Shown here piece by piece: positions 37,796-47,599 of a DNA stretch of 64,000 bases. Source of the DNA: Chloroflexus sp. Y-396-1. GTDB lineage: Bacteria; Chloroflexota; Chloroflexia; Chloroflexales; Chloroflexaceae. The DNA lies in assembly GCF_000516515.1 (NCBI RefSeq), contig NZ_KI911784.1:2636881-2700880 (forward strand), given 5' to 3'. The stretch's first letter is position 1. Every line of letters starts with the position of its first letter. The notes beneath the pieces are model-generated. The model was given only the letters and a program-made list of their open reading frames with translations. It was not told the origin of the DNA and ran no database searches. Made by a program: the position numbers and the translations under genes.

Positions 37796-38986
37796 ATGGA
37801 TCAGGCCCTTATGGATTGGCTTTGTTCATCAGAAGGAATGGCGGTGCTGGCCGATCTCGCCGAGCGCGATCTGGGTGAGGAGACGATTCTGGCCGAATTG
37901 AAGCGGCTGCGACGATTTTTACCTGCTGAACGGGCACGGGTGGCAGTTGAACAGGCCTTGTTGCGCCGGCGCGCCATGACCAAATTTCCGCAGGCCAACC
38001 GGATGTTGTTTACCCGTGACGCCCTTGAACAGGCTTCAGCGACCGTGGTTGCAACCCATCGTGCCGACCGCATGGTCAGTGTCGGTCACGTTGCCGATCT
38101 CGGTTGTGGGATCGGCGGCGATACTATTGCACTGGCTGCTGCTGGTGCACGGGTGACTGCGGTTGAACGTGATCCGATCCGTCTGGCGCTGGCGCGATTC
38201 AATGTCGAAGCCCTGGGATTAGGCTCACGAGTGCTCTTTGTTGAGCGCGATCTGATGCTTGAACCGCCGCCGTCGGCGGCCGCACTCTTTTGCGATCCGT
38301 CTCGGCGTAGCGAAGGAAGGCGGGTGTTTGATCCTGACGCCTTTCAACCGCCGTTATCGCATGTTTTGAGCTGGCAGCGTTATACATCAGCACTGGTGGT
38401 TAAGCTGGCGCCGGGGATCGATCCATCCGTGCTACCAACCAATGCTGAAATTGAGTTTGTTTCACTCGATGGTGAGTTGAGGGAGGCAGTCCTCTGGTTG
38501 GGGCCATTCGTGACCGCGACCCGACGAGCAACGGTGCTGCGGAGCGATGGATCATGTGCAACCATGGTTGCCTCACCATCACCATCTCCCACGCTCAGTC
38601 CGCCGCTGGCAGTTCTCTACGAACCTGATCCGGCAATTATCCGTGCCGGTCTGGTTACCACATTAGCTGCACAGCTCGGTGCTCATCAACTTTCGCCCGA
38701 TATTGCTTATCTCACGGCTGAAACGGCTATCCCAACCCCATTTGCCCGCTCATGGCCGATTATCACCTGGCTCCCCTTTCAACTAAAACGGTTACGGGCA
38801 CTGGTCCGTGAACTTGATGGTGGTCTGGTGACGGTGAAAAAGCGCGGTTCACCACTTGACACCGATGCACTGGCGCGTCAGCTTCGCGGTACCGGTCAAC
38901 GTTCGCTGGTGGTTGTGCTGAGCCACATGCCGACCGGCCCGATTGCAGTGATCTGTAGCGCAGATCGGGCAGATATGGTAACGTAG
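37796..38986 (+). CDS. Class I SAM-dependent methyltransferase with THUMP-like C-terminal domain
   Basis: A 396-residue enzyme. A helical N-terminal region (1-95, rich in Leu and Arg) precedes motif I HVADLGCGIGGDTIALAAAGA, then VTAVERDP and ALFCDPSRRSEGRRVF (motif IV-like DPSR). The C-terminal part (about 290-390), with LPFQLKRLRALVREL and GSPLDTDALARQLRG, fits the THUMP-like domain found in a widespread family of uncharacterised methyltransferases, probably acting on RNA. The start at 37796 is preferred because GGA lies six bases before it; an ATG two codons earlier is possible. The gene is transcribed divergently from the lipoprotein gene. Confidence 0.8.
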   Translation: MDQALMDWLCSSEGMAVLADLAERDLGEETILAELKRLRRFLPAERARVAVEQALLRRRAMTKFPQANRMLFTRDALEQASATVVATHRADRMVSVGHVADLGCGIGGDTIALAAAGARVTAVERDPIRLALARFNVEALGLGSRVLFVERDLMLEPPPSAAALFCDPSRRSEGRRVFDPDAFQPPLSHVLSWQRYTSALVVKLAPGIDPSVLPTNAEIEFVSLDGELREAVLWLGPFVTATRRATVLRSDGSCATMVASPSPSPTLSPPLAVLYEPDPAIIRAGLVTTLAAQLGAHQLSPDIAYLTAETAIPTPFARSWPIITWLPFQLKRLRALVRELDGGLVTVKKRGSPLDTDALARQLRGTGQRSLVVVLSHMPTGPIAVICSADRADMVT

Positions 38987-39365
38987 AGGGTATGTATGCA
39001 CGTGTGTCTGGACCGCACACTTCTATTCCCTCGCAACGTAGGTGGCTGGCCTGTGTCTCAGCAAAGTGGGTGAAGCTATCACACACCGTATCATCATACG
39101 GGGCGGAAGTGATCGTTGAGGCGAGTTGGGAGTCCGCACCTACCGGTGTAGGGCTGGGGATAATGAACGACAGGCGCTATTCCCTTGGGCAGCGCGAGTA
39201 ATCGGGAAGAAGACGAAGGGAAATGGCAGCAGGGAACCGCTAGCAGAGGTGACTTGTCAGCAGGTAAGAAACTGACAGGTTGTCTCTACCTGTAGGGAGG
39301 AAAAGGCAACATGTTCGTTCACCCTGATCGGACGTTGTCGGGAATCTTCCTAGAAATTTGTCGAA
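38987..39365. other. Intergenic gap of 379 bp
   Basis: I see no gene here. A GGGAGGAAAAGGCAACATG sequence near 39296 looks like a good ribosome site, but the frame that follows differs from the MFS gene and has no motif. The region may carry the MFS promoter. Confidence 0.35.
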
Positions 39366-40583
39366 ATGGACCTTCCACGTACTGTCAGGTATCGGGGATT
39401 GATCATTTTGATCGTCATCAATTTTATGATGTACGCTGGCTTTTTTATGGTCATTCCCCTAGTGTCGGTGCATTACGTACAGACGTTAGGGTTTGCGGCA
39501 GTGACGGTTGGGCTGGCGCTAGCATTGCGCCAGCTCGTGCAGCAGGGAGTGAGTGTCGGTGGCGGAGTACTCGCTGATCGTTTCGGTGGTCGTGGCCTGA
39601 TCACCGCTGGTGTTCTGATACGTGCGGTTGGTTTTGCCTGTCTGGCCTTTGCCGATACACCACTCTTACTCTTTGGGTCAATGCTGCTTTCAGCGCTTGG
39701 GGGTGCGCTCTTCGAGGCGCCGAGTCGGGCCGGTATCGCAGCGTTGACAACTGAAGATGAGCGGGCGCGTGCCTACTCAATCAATGGCGTCGGTGGTGGA
39801 TTGGGAATGGTTAGTGGTCCCTTCCTCGGTGCATTTCTGCTGGAATACGGCTTCAGTACGGTAGCACTAGCTGCTGCCGCTTGTTTTACGCTCATCGGAG
39901 GAATAACGCTGCTCTTACCACCGATAGAGACGGCAACTGACCGTTCGCGGCTAGGCTTTGGACTTAGTCTGGCACTCCGTGATCGACCCTTCCTCGCTTT
40001 TACCACGCTGCTTATGGGATTCTGGTTTATGTGGGTGCAATTGACCATCAGCCTGCCGCTGATCGGTGAACGGCTGGCGAACGCTGCTGAAGCCGTGCGC
40101 TGGATCTATGGGGTCAATGCTGGGATGACGGTTGTGTTGCAGTTGCCGGTCATTGGTATTGTAGAGCGCTGGCTTCGTCCGTTGCATATGCTAATCACCG
40201 GTATTGTGTTAATGGCATTAGGGCTGGGGATGGTTGCGCTTGCCGACTCGTTTCCCTTCTTGATAGGCTGTGTGGCTATCTTTACTGTTGGTACGCTGCT
40301 GGCAACACCAGCTCAGCAAAGCGTTACTGCCAGCCTGGCCGATAAACGTGCACTTGGCTCATACTTCGGGGTGAATGCGCTGGCGCTGGCAGTTGGCGGG
40401 GGGCTGGGCAACTTGAGCGGCGGCTTGTTGATCGATCTGGCAATCACTCTTCATGTACCGGTATTACCCTGGCTGTCGTTCGCGTTTGTTGGTCTCATCA
40501 GTGCTGTCGGGTTGACCATTCTTGGTACTTACTTGCAAGCACGGCCAGCAACCACCCATCTAGTTGGTGGTCACCAACAGTAG
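39366..40583 (+). CDS. MFS transporter (drug-efflux type)
   Basis: Major facilitator with 405 residues and twelve predicted membrane helices. The loop 2-3 motif appears as GVLADRFGGRGLITAG (residues about 65-80), the usual GxLaDRxGrr signature of proton-coupled MFS carriers. GGGLGMVSGPFLGAFLLEYG in helix 5 is the antiporter motif C, so export of a hydrophobic compound is more likely than uptake. The short N-terminus (12 residues before helix 1) fits the chosen ATG, though no strong ribosome site is visible. The substrate is unknown and no regulator is adjacent. Confidence 0.85.
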   Translation: MDLPRTVRYRGLIILIVINFMMYAGFFMVIPLVSVHYVQTLGFAAVTVGLALALRQLVQQGVSVGGGVLADRFGGRGLITAGVLIRAVGFACLAFADTPLLLFGSMLLSALGGALFEAPSRAGIAALTTEDERARAYSINGVGGGLGMVSGPFLGAFLLEYGFSTVALAAAACFTLIGGITLLLPPIETATDRSRLGFGLSLALRDRPFLAFTTLLMGFWFMWVQLTISLPLIGERLANAAEAVRWIYGVNAGMTVVLQLPVIGIVERWLRPLHMLITGIVLMALGLGMVALADSFPFLIGCVAIFTVGTLLATPAQQSVTASLADKRALGSYFGVNALALAVGGGLGNLSGGLLIDLAITLHVPVLPWLSFAFVGLISAVGLTILGTYLQARPATTHLVGGHQQ

Positions 40584-41194
40584 GGGTTTTTAGCGCTTTT
40601 TCGCTGCCGGGGTATTGCGATGGAGAAGTAAGGTAGAGGTGTGAGAGGTGAGAGGGATAGAAAGACCTCCAAAATGTTAGCTGTGCGTGCGGAGAAGCGT
40701 AGCTTCTTGCTCCCAATGGTAGTCTACTCTACGCCCTGCTGGTGCGCCGATCATGCGCATCACCGCTGCTATTTCCTGTTTTCTCTCTTGTGCCTGTCGG
40801 CGTGCAGTAGGGGCAGGTTCCAAACCTGCCCCCGATGGCGTTCATGCGCTTGCCGGTGCCTTCCAGAGGCATTCCATACAATGCGGGCCGGAGGCCCGCG
40901 CACCCAGGTGTGAGCGAGAGGGATGGCTTCCCAATCTTATCTCACCCACTACCTTCCTCTTCCACGGAGGGAGAATAATGAAACACCACAGCGGACAGGT
41001 ATCGCTGCGACCGATCCCGTTCGCGGATCATCCCCCCTCCCCTCCTTGCGGGGAGGGAGGTGAGAGGGCAGTCGCTCTCTGCGAGCGCGGGCACTGCGAA
41101 CGTTGAAAAGCCCTAAATAATAGTGGTACACTTGGCAGAAGAAACGCTCCACACTATGAAAGGCGTAGCATAATGATAAAGAAAGGAACCAACC
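40584..41194. repeat. Intergenic repeat-rich region before ilvE
   Basis: About 610 bp hold several repeat pieces. The palindrome GCGGGCCGGAGGCCCGCGC at 40882-40900 recurs in related form at 52.8, 52.97, 53.14 and 63.36 kb. The copy of the GACAGGTATCG repeat lies at 40978-41033. A CCCCTCC...GGAGGG stem is at 41034-41067. No coding motif appears. The ilvE promoter is probably within 41080-41180 (AT-richer), but I cannot assign boxes. Confidence 0.6.
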
Positions 41195-42112
41195 GTGCCT
41201 AACAACCGTTTTGCCTTCTTCAACGGTGAAATTGTCCCCATCGAGCAAGCACAGGTTAGCGTAATGACCAATGCGCTCAATTACGGTACCGGATGTTTTG
41301 AGGGTATTCGCGGGTATTGGAATGCCGACCATCAGCAGCTCTATGTCTTTTGTCTGCGCGAACATATGGAGCGACTACACCGCTCAGCCCGCATTTTGAT
41401 GATGAAGTTGCCCTACAGCGTCGATGAGCTGTGTCAGATTACTATTGAACTCCTGCGACGGGAGGAGTTCCGTGAAGATGTTTACATTCGACCCCTTCTC
41501 TACAAGAGTGATCCGGCGATTGCCGTGCAGTTACACGGTCTGACCGATAGTTTCACGATGTTTGCAGTTGGATTCGGGCAATACCTGGCTGGCTCGGCAA
41601 TTAAAGCTTGTGTCTCGTCGTGGCGACGGATCGACGATAACATTATTCCGTCGCGGGCCAAGGCTTGTGGTGCGTACCTCAATTCGGCGTTGGCGAAGAG
41701 TGAAGCGTTACTCAATGGCTATGATGAAGCGATTGTACTAAGTAATGATGGTCATGTGGCTGAAGCATCAGCAGCTAATCTGTTTATCGTGCGGAATGGC
41801 GTACTGATAACGCCGCCAACGAGCGGTGATATTCTGGAGGGGATTACCCGCCAGGTCGTTATGGAGCTGGCGCGTAATCAATTGGGTATTCCGATACGGG
41901 AGGCTCCTATCGACCGTACTGAACTTTACGTAGCCGATGAGGCTTTCTTCTGTGGTACTGGTGCTGAGATTAAACCAATTATCGAAATTGATCGGCGTCC
42001 AGTTGGCAGTGGGACGGTTGGCCCAATTGGTATGATGCTGGTCAACTTGTATGCCGATGTGGTGCGTGGGCGGGTGAAGAAGTATCATCATTGGTGTACG
42101 CCGGTGTATTAG
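41195..42112 (+). CDS. ilvE: Branched-chain amino acid aminotransferase
   Basis: Fold-type IV PLP enzyme of 305 residues that catalyses the last step of valine, leucine and isoleucine synthesis. Markers are ALNYGTGCFEGIRGYW, the Schiff-base Lys156 in IPSRAKACGAYLNS, DGHVAEASAANLFIV (phosphate-binding region) and ADEAFFCGTGAEIKPI. D-amino-acid transaminases and aminodeoxychorismate lyases share the fold, but GTGCFEGIRGY and GTGAEI are IlvE-like. The start is GTG with AAGGA seven bases upstream. It is a stand-alone gene flanked on both sides by repeats. Confidence 0.92.
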   Translation: MPNNRFAFFNGEIVPIEQAQVSVMTNALNYGTGCFEGIRGYWNADHQQLYVFCLREHMERLHRSARILMMKLPYSVDELCQITIELLRREEFREDVYIRPLLYKSDPAIAVQLHGLTDSFTMFAVGFGQYLAGSAIKACVSSWRRIDDNIIPSRAKACGAYLNSALAKSEALLNGYDEAIVLSNDGHVAEASAANLFIVRNGVLITPPTSGDILEGITRQVVMELARNQLGIPIREAPIDRTELYVADEAFFCGTGAEIKPIIEIDRRPVGSGTVGPIGMMLVNLYADVVRGRVKKYHHWCTPVY

Positions 42113-42186
42113 AGCACGATCAAAAACCTAGGCTTTTAATGAGGCGCGACCATGACATCGCCATATTCAGAGCCTGTGCTGTGGAG

Positions 42187-42962
42187 CGCGTCTGGCGGCC
42201 CTCACCTTCCCCCCCAACCCCCCTTCCTCTCCCACGCTGCGGGAGAGGAAGGGGGGCGGGCGGCCCTCACCTTCCCCCTAACCCCCCTTCCTCTCCCACG
42301 CTGCGGGAGAGGAAGGGGGAGGGATTATACCCCGCGCCTTCCCTCGGCCCCCTGCCGCTTCCACTAAGGGAGTGGAAGCGGGGGTTTGCGTAGCCGTAGC
42401 GATTCTGCGCCGGCGTCTGTCAACGATACCGAGGCCACGACCACCCCTCTCCCGCAGCGCGGGAGAGGGGCTGGGGGTGAGGGCCGTCCGCACCTTCCCC
42501 CGGCCCCCTGCCACCTCCACTAAGGGAGCGGAAGCGGGGGGTTAGCGTAGCCGTAGCAATTCTGCGCCAGCGTCTGTCAACGATACCAAGACCACGACCA
42601 CCCCGCTCCCGCAGCGCGGGAGCGGGGCCGGGGGTGAGGGCGGCCCGCACCTTCCCCTGGCCCCCTGCCGCTCCTCCACGGGAAGCGGAAGAGGGGGGAG
42701 GTTCGCGTCGCAGTGGCGATTCTGCGCCGGCGTCTGTCAACGATACCGAGGCCACGACCACCCCTCTCCCGCAGCGCGGGAGAGGGGCCGGGGGTGAGGG
42801 CCGTCCACACCTTCCCCTGGCCCCCTGCCGCTCCTCCACGGGAAGCGGAAGAGGGGGGAGGTTCGCGTCGCAGTGGCGATTCTGCACCGGCGTCTGTCAA
42901 CGATACCGAGGCCACGACCACCCCTCTCCCGCAGCGCGGGAGAGGGGCTGGGGGTGAGGACC
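42187..42962. repeat. Array of about 159-bp tandem repeats with hairpins
   Basis: The motif TTCTGCGCCGGCGTCTGTC followed by AACGATACC recurs at about 42402, 42560, 42719 and 42879, giving a 158-160 bp period. Each unit holds one perfect hairpin with arms CCCCTCTCCCGC and GCGGGAGAGGGG (for example 42444-42470) and a CCACTAAGGGAG- or CTCCACGGGAAG-type stem. Two further hairpins (CTTCCTCTCCC/GGGAGAGGAAG) precede the array at 42229-42320. The array fills the space between the convergent ilvE and hydrolase genes and could stop transcription from both sides. Open frames through it are artefacts of the repeat. Confidence 0.85.
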
Positions 42963-42971
42963 GTTTCCTCT

Positions 42972-43724
42972 CTACTCAATCAACCCATGTTCAGCCAGAA
43001 ATCGGCCAACCCGAGCACGGAAGGCATCGGGATTACGCCAGGCAACTAGATGCCCAGCCTCTGGCTCGTAAACGATGCGTGCGCCGCGAATGCCGACCGC
43101 AACCGCACGAGCCTGCTGATCGGGAACGAAGGGGTCTTTTCCACCGTGAAAGATGATTGTTGGCACCCGAATCTGATCAAGACACGGCGTGACCAGAGCT
43201 TCTTGCGCCGCGAGTTGTTCGATCACCGACTCAACACCGGCGTTAAGTATTGGCCACCAGTCGGCGCCGTGCTGGGTAGCCATGTAGCGGTGCCAGCTTG
43301 GCGACATACTGGCAGTTGCTTGCCGATGCGCTTCGTATGTTGCCCGCGTAACTCGGGCAAACACGCCATCTAAGATCAGGGCAGCGATAACCTCTGGCCG
43401 AATACAGACAGCATTTAGCGCGCTAATCCCACCGGCGCTCATCCCGAAGACCGGCACCGGCGCCTGAAATAGGCCGGCTAACGCATCGGCCACTGCCTCA
43501 CCTTGCATAAGAAAGTAGCGTGGCGTAAACAAATCTGGCGGTCGTGCCGATCCGCCGTGCCCCAACAAATCGAATGAGTAGACAGTAAACTGGTCGGCGA
43601 AGCGTTGGGCCAGCCGTACCTGTGTGGCGGCACTATAGGTGTTTCCGTGCAGTAGCACGAATGGTGGACCATTACCAACGGTTAGATAGTGTACAAGACC
43701 ATGACGAGTAGGGATACTGCTCAT
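42972..43724 (-). CDS. Alpha/beta hydrolase
   Basis: A 250-residue serine hydrolase. VLLHGNTYSAA supplies the oxyanion hole, FGMSAGGISAL the nucleophile Ser, FHGGKDPFVP the acid Asp and EAGHLVAW the His, so the triad is complete. FDLLGHGGSARP is the typical second loop. No signal peptide is present, so it is cytoplasmic. The ATG at 43724 is preferred; six upstream codons beginning with TTG are open. It faces ilvE across the hairpin array and runs away from the DUF11 locus. The substrate (ester, lactone or epoxide) cannot be told. Confidence 0.85.
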   Translation of the reverse strand: MSSIPTRHGLVHYLTVGNGPPFVLLHGNTYSAATQVRLAQRFADQFTVYSFDLLGHGGSARPPDLFTPRYFLMQGEAVADALAGLFQAPVPVFGMSAGGISALNAVCIRPEVIAALILDGVFARVTRATYEAHRQATASMSPSWHRYMATQHGADWWPILNAGVESVIEQLAAQEALVTPCLDQIRVPTIIFHGGKDPFVPDQQARAVAVGIRGARIVYEPEAGHLVAWRNPDAFRARVGRFLAEHGLIE

Positions 43725-43851
43725 ATATTTATTTGTAATCAATTTGTAATCTTCTACTATTTGTGGTACCTCCTATTTATCATACGATACTCCCAGCTTA
43801 TAGTTACCGAAATCCAGCCGAAAAGATTGTACCAGCTTGGGAGAATTAACA

Positions 43852-46575
43852 ATGCAGCATCGTCATGTAGCAGTTACCTTTTTAGTGATACTAACCTTGA
43901 TGATTGCTACGATAGGTCGTGGTAGTATTGTGGAAGCAGTGGTAGTTCCGCCGATAAGCACGCCATTTTACATTCAAACATCCAGTCCCAGTCGTGCACT
44001 TAATATTGGTGACTGGTACACCAATTCAAGTTTAGGTGCAGGCAATGGGTACCACTATTTTACCCTGCATGTTCCCTGTGGTTGGCCTTCAAGTACACCG
44101 ATACATATTGATCTCTTCCACCCCGATCTGAATTCAACAAGTGGCAGTGGTGTAAGCGACGAGATTACTACGGTCGGAACGACTGTCTTCGAAGTGTACC
44201 AACCAGGAACGACTCTGAATCCGCCAATTCAACCTGCTCCAGCGGCATCAGGTTCACTGTCCCAGGTGACATACAATCCGAACACCGTTGGTCCGTATTG
44301 GACACGATTTTTCACAATTACGGCACCGGTAACGTGCGGCACCTACATCCTACGTGCTCAAACCAACGGTAATGCCGATAATAGCTGGCAACTACGCTTT
44401 GGGAGCGATAACGATAACGATCCTAATACCTTACCCCCTCTCAATTATGATAACCCGGATGCCTTACCGGGAACTGGTGATGAGCTGACGATTGGCCTTT
44501 CTGCAACAACCTTTCAGCACGATGCTGCTGGTACTCCTTGTCTAACCCTGCATGAATACGTTGCACCGGGCCAAAGCAGTGTTACGTTTCACAATTTTGA
44601 TATGGATCTTCAGACCAGGGTCAGATACTATTCACCAATTGATACGTACGATCCACTAGGATTGAGCGGTGGTACTGCCGGTACGTTATCAGGAAATGCA
44701 GTTTGGAATAATAGTAATTCTTCCTCTCGTGTTGGTGATACGATAGCTAATCCCGAACCCGGCTGGTGGCGAATCGTGTCGTGTATTAATAATAACAACC
44801 AATTCATCCAGGAAGGTCAAACGAGTGTTCTCTCATACATGGACCCGCCGCCAGCTCCGCATCTCACGTTGAGCAAAACCGATGGCGTAACAGTTGCTGC
44901 GCCAGGTGATATTATCACCTACACCTTGACTTTCACCAATACAGGTAATCCGATTACGTCGCCGGGTGCGGCGTACAATGTAGTACTGACCGATACGTTG
45001 CCTGCGCAGGTCATTTACATCAACCATGATGCCCCAAACGGCATCTTAACCCATAGTTCAGGAACGGTGGTATACACTCGTACTAATCAGCTCAATTACA
45101 ATGAGACGGATACCATCACCATCACGGTGCAAGTTGATCCATCGCTTACCAGTACAGTTACTTTTACCAACACTGCCGTACTCGATTATCAAGATGGGTT
45201 TGGTAATCAATATCCTCAGGTACAGGCCAGCGATAGCGTTACAATTAATCAACCAAACATTGAGCTGAGCAAGACCGACGGGGTGACGACGGCGGCGCCG
45301 GGGCAGACGTTGACCTACACGCTGACGTTTACCAATACGGGGGCCGGCGCGGCGCACAATATCACGATCAGCGATCCGCTGCCGACGGGGGTGAGTTATC
45401 AGAGCTGTGACGCCGGTGCGTTGGGCGGGACGTGTAGTGCGAGCGGCGGCACGGTGACGTTTACGCTGACCAACCCGTTGGCGGCCGGAGGGAGCGCCAG
45501 CGTGACGATTACCGGTGTGGTCACCGCTGGTGGTCCGGCAACGCTCACCAACACGGCGACGCTGAATTACACCGATAGCGCAAACAATCCCCGTCCGTCG
45601 GTGACGGCCAGTGATACCACAACGGTGCCGGCGCAGCCGAATATCGTGCTGAGCAAGACCGACGGAGTGACCACCGCTGCGCCAGGACAGTCGTTGACCT
45701 ACACGCTCACCTTTACCAATACGGGGGCAGGCGCGGCGCACAACATCATGATCAGCGATGTGCTTCCCAGTGAACTCATGTTGCCCATCTGTACGCCTGG
45801 TAGTCTGGGTGGTACCTGTAGTGTAAGTGGGAGTAGCGTCACGTACACTGCGCCAACGACGGCCACATTAGGCGTGGGACAAAGCAGCACGATTACGATC
45901 ACGGCGCAGGTACCCATCACGTTGACCAGCGGCGCGACGCTGACCAACACGGCGACGCTGAATTACACCGATAGCGGGGGGAATGCGCGGACGCCGGTGA
46001 CGGCAAGTGATACCACGACGGTGCCGGCGCAGCCGACCATTGAGCTGAGCAAGACCGACGGGGTGACGACGGCGGCGCCGGGGCAGACGTTGACCTACAC
46101 GCTGACGTTTACCAATACGGGGGCCGGCGCGGCGCACAATATCACGATCAGCGATCCGCTGCCGACGGGGGTAAGTTATCAGAGCTGTGATGCCGGTGCG
46201 TTGGGCGGGACGTGTAGTGTGAGCGGCGGCACGGTGACGTTTACCCTGACCAACCCGTTGGCGGCCGGAGGGAGCGCCAGCGTGACGATTACCGGTGTGG
46301 TCACCGCTGGTGGTCCGGCAACGCTCACCAACACGGCGACGCTGAATTACACCGATAGCGGGGGGAATGCGCGGACGCCGGTGACGGCAAGTGATACCAC
46401 GACGGTGCCGGCGCAGCCGACCATTGAGCTGAGCAAGACCGACGGGGGTGACGACGGCGGCGCCGGGGCAGACGTTGACCTACACGCTGACGTTTACCAA
46501 TACGGGGGCCGGCGCGGCGCACAATATCACGATCAGCGATCCGCTGCCGACGGGGGTAAGTTATCAGAGCTGTGA
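43852..46575 (+). CDS. Secreted DUF11-repeat surface protein, 5' part up to a one-base frameshift
   Basis: A signal peptide (residues 1-30, hydrophobic core VTFLVILTLMIATI) leads an exported protein. Residues about 35-335 form a unique domain rich in Asn, Thr and Pro. From 44863 onward come DUF11 (conserved repeat domain) units, each starting LSKTDGVTxAAPGQ and containing TLTFTNTGAGAAHNI. The frame is broken where a run of four G becomes five (46444-46448): the last 40 codons, after SKTDG, are out of frame and end at 46575. Without the extra base the gene would run to 48397, about 1,515 residues. The ATG at 43852 follows GGGAG by eight bases. It probably makes a long rod at the cell surface. 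Confidence 0.8.
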   Translation: MQHRHVAVTFLVILTLMIATIGRGSIVEAVVVPPISTPFYIQTSSPSRALNIGDWYTNSSLGAGNGYHYFTLHVPCGWPSSTPIHIDLFHPDLNSTSGSGVSDEITTVGTTVFEVYQPGTTLNPPIQPAPAASGSLSQVTYNPNTVGPYWTRFFTITAPVTCGTYILRAQTNGNADNSWQLRFGSDNDNDPNTLPPLNYDNPDALPGTGDELTIGLSATTFQHDAAGTPCLTLHEYVAPGQSSVTFHNFDMDLQTRVRYYSPIDTYDPLGLSGGTAGTLSGNAVWNNSNSSSRVGDTIANPEPGWWRIVSCINNNNQFIQEGQTSVLSYMDPPPAPHLTLSKTDGVTVAAPGDIITYTLTFTNTGNPITSPGAAYNVVLTDTLPAQVIYINHDAPNGILTHSSGTVVYTRTNQLNYNETDTITITVQVDPSLTSTVTFTNTAVLDYQDGFGNQYPQVQASDSVTINQPNIELSKTDGVTTAAPGQTLTYTLTFTNTGAGAAHNITISDPLPTGVSYQSCDAGALGGTCSASGGTVTFTLTNPLAAGGSASVTITGVVTAGGPATLTNTATLNYTDSANNPRPSVTASDTTTVPAQPNIVLSKTDGVTTAAPGQSLTYTLTFTNTGAGAAHNIMISDVLPSELMLPICTPGSLGGTCSVSGSSVTYTAPTTATLGVGQSSTITITAQVPITLTSGATLTNTATLNYTDSGGNARTPVTASDTTTVPAQPTIELSKTDGVTTAAPGQTLTYTLTFTNTGAGAAHNITISDPLPTGVSYQSCDAGALGGTCSVSGGTVTFTLTNPLAAGGSASVTITGVVTAGGPATLTNTATLNYTDSGGNARTPVTASDTTTVPAQPTIELSKTDGGDDGGAGADVDLHADVYQYGGRRGAQYHDQRSAADGGKLSEL

Positions 46576-47599
46576 TGCCGGTGCGTTGGGCGGGACGTGT
46601 AGTGTGAGCGGCGGCACGGTGACGTTTACCCTGACCAACCCGTTGGCGGCCGGAGGGAGCGCCAGCGTGACGATTACCGGTGTGGTCACCGCTGGTGGTC
46701 CGGCAACGCTCACCAACACGGCGACGCTGAATTACACCGATAGCGGGGGGAATGTACGGACGCCGGTGACGGCAAGTGATACCACGACGGTGCCGGCGCA
46801 GCCGACCATTGAGCTGAGCAAGACCGACGGGGTGACGACGGCGGCGCCGGGGCAGACGTTGACCTACACGCTGACGTTTACCAATACGGGGGCCGGCGCG
46901 GCGCACAATATCACGATCAGCGATGTGCTTCCTAGTGCACTTATTTCTGCCACCTGTACGCCTGGTAGTTTGGGTGGCACCTGTACGGTGAGTGGGAGTA
47001 GCGTCACGTACACTGCGCCAACGACGGCCACATTGGGTGCGGGACAAAGCAGCACGATTACGATCACGGCGCAGGTACCCATTACGTTGACCAGCGGCGC
47101 GACGCTGACCAACACGGCGACGCTGAATTACACCGATAGCGGGGGGAATGTACGGACGCCGGTGACGGCAAGTGATACCACGACGGTGCCGGCGCAGCCG
47201 ACCATTGAGCTGAGCAAGACCGACGGGGTGACGACGGCGGCGCCGGGGCAGACGTTGACCTACACGCTGACGTTTACCAATACGGGGGCCGGTGCGGCGC
47301 ACAACATCACGATCAGCGATGTGCTTCCCAGTGAACTCATGTTGCCCATCTGTACGCCTGGTAGTCTGGGTGGTACCTGTAGTGTAAGTGGGAATAGCGT
47401 CACGTACACTGCGCCAACGACGGCCACATTAGGCGTGGGACAAAGCAGCACGATTACGATCACGGCGCAGGTACCCATCACGTTGACCAGCGGCGCGACG
47501 CTGACCAACACGGCGACGCTGAATTACACCGATAGCGGGGGGAATGCGCAGACGCCGGTGACTTCGAGCGATACAACGCGCATACCTGGGCCGACGGCG
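45259..47599 (+). repeat. Six near-identical DUF11-coding tandem repeats of 384/396 bp
   Basis: Repeat starts (ATTGAGCTGAGCAAG or a variant) fall at 45259, 45643, 46039, 46423, 46808 and 47204, ending at 47599. Two unit types occur. The 384-bp type A (with DPLPTGVSYQSCDAGALG) is at 45259, 46039 and 46423. The 396-bp type B (with DVLPSxLMLPICTPGSLG or close) is at 45643, 46808 and 47204. The order is A-B-A-A-B-B. Copies of the same type differ at few bases over hundreds of positions, including silent sites, so they were copied recently. The spacing 46423 to 46808 is 385, one too many, which locates the inserted G. Confidence 0.88.

Noticed and set aside
42278-43156. Frames of 80-155 codons on both strands in the hairpin array
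   Set aside because: The frames repeat with the 159-bp period and end in the hydrolase gene antisense; no ribosome site or family match.
46325-47302. Long Arg-rich open frame on the minus strand (325 codons), with similar ones at 45058-45741 and 45868-46137
   Set aside because: They lie opposite the DUF11 repeats and repeat with the same period; their composition (Arg/Gly/His) reflects the GC-rich third positions of the real plus-strand gene.
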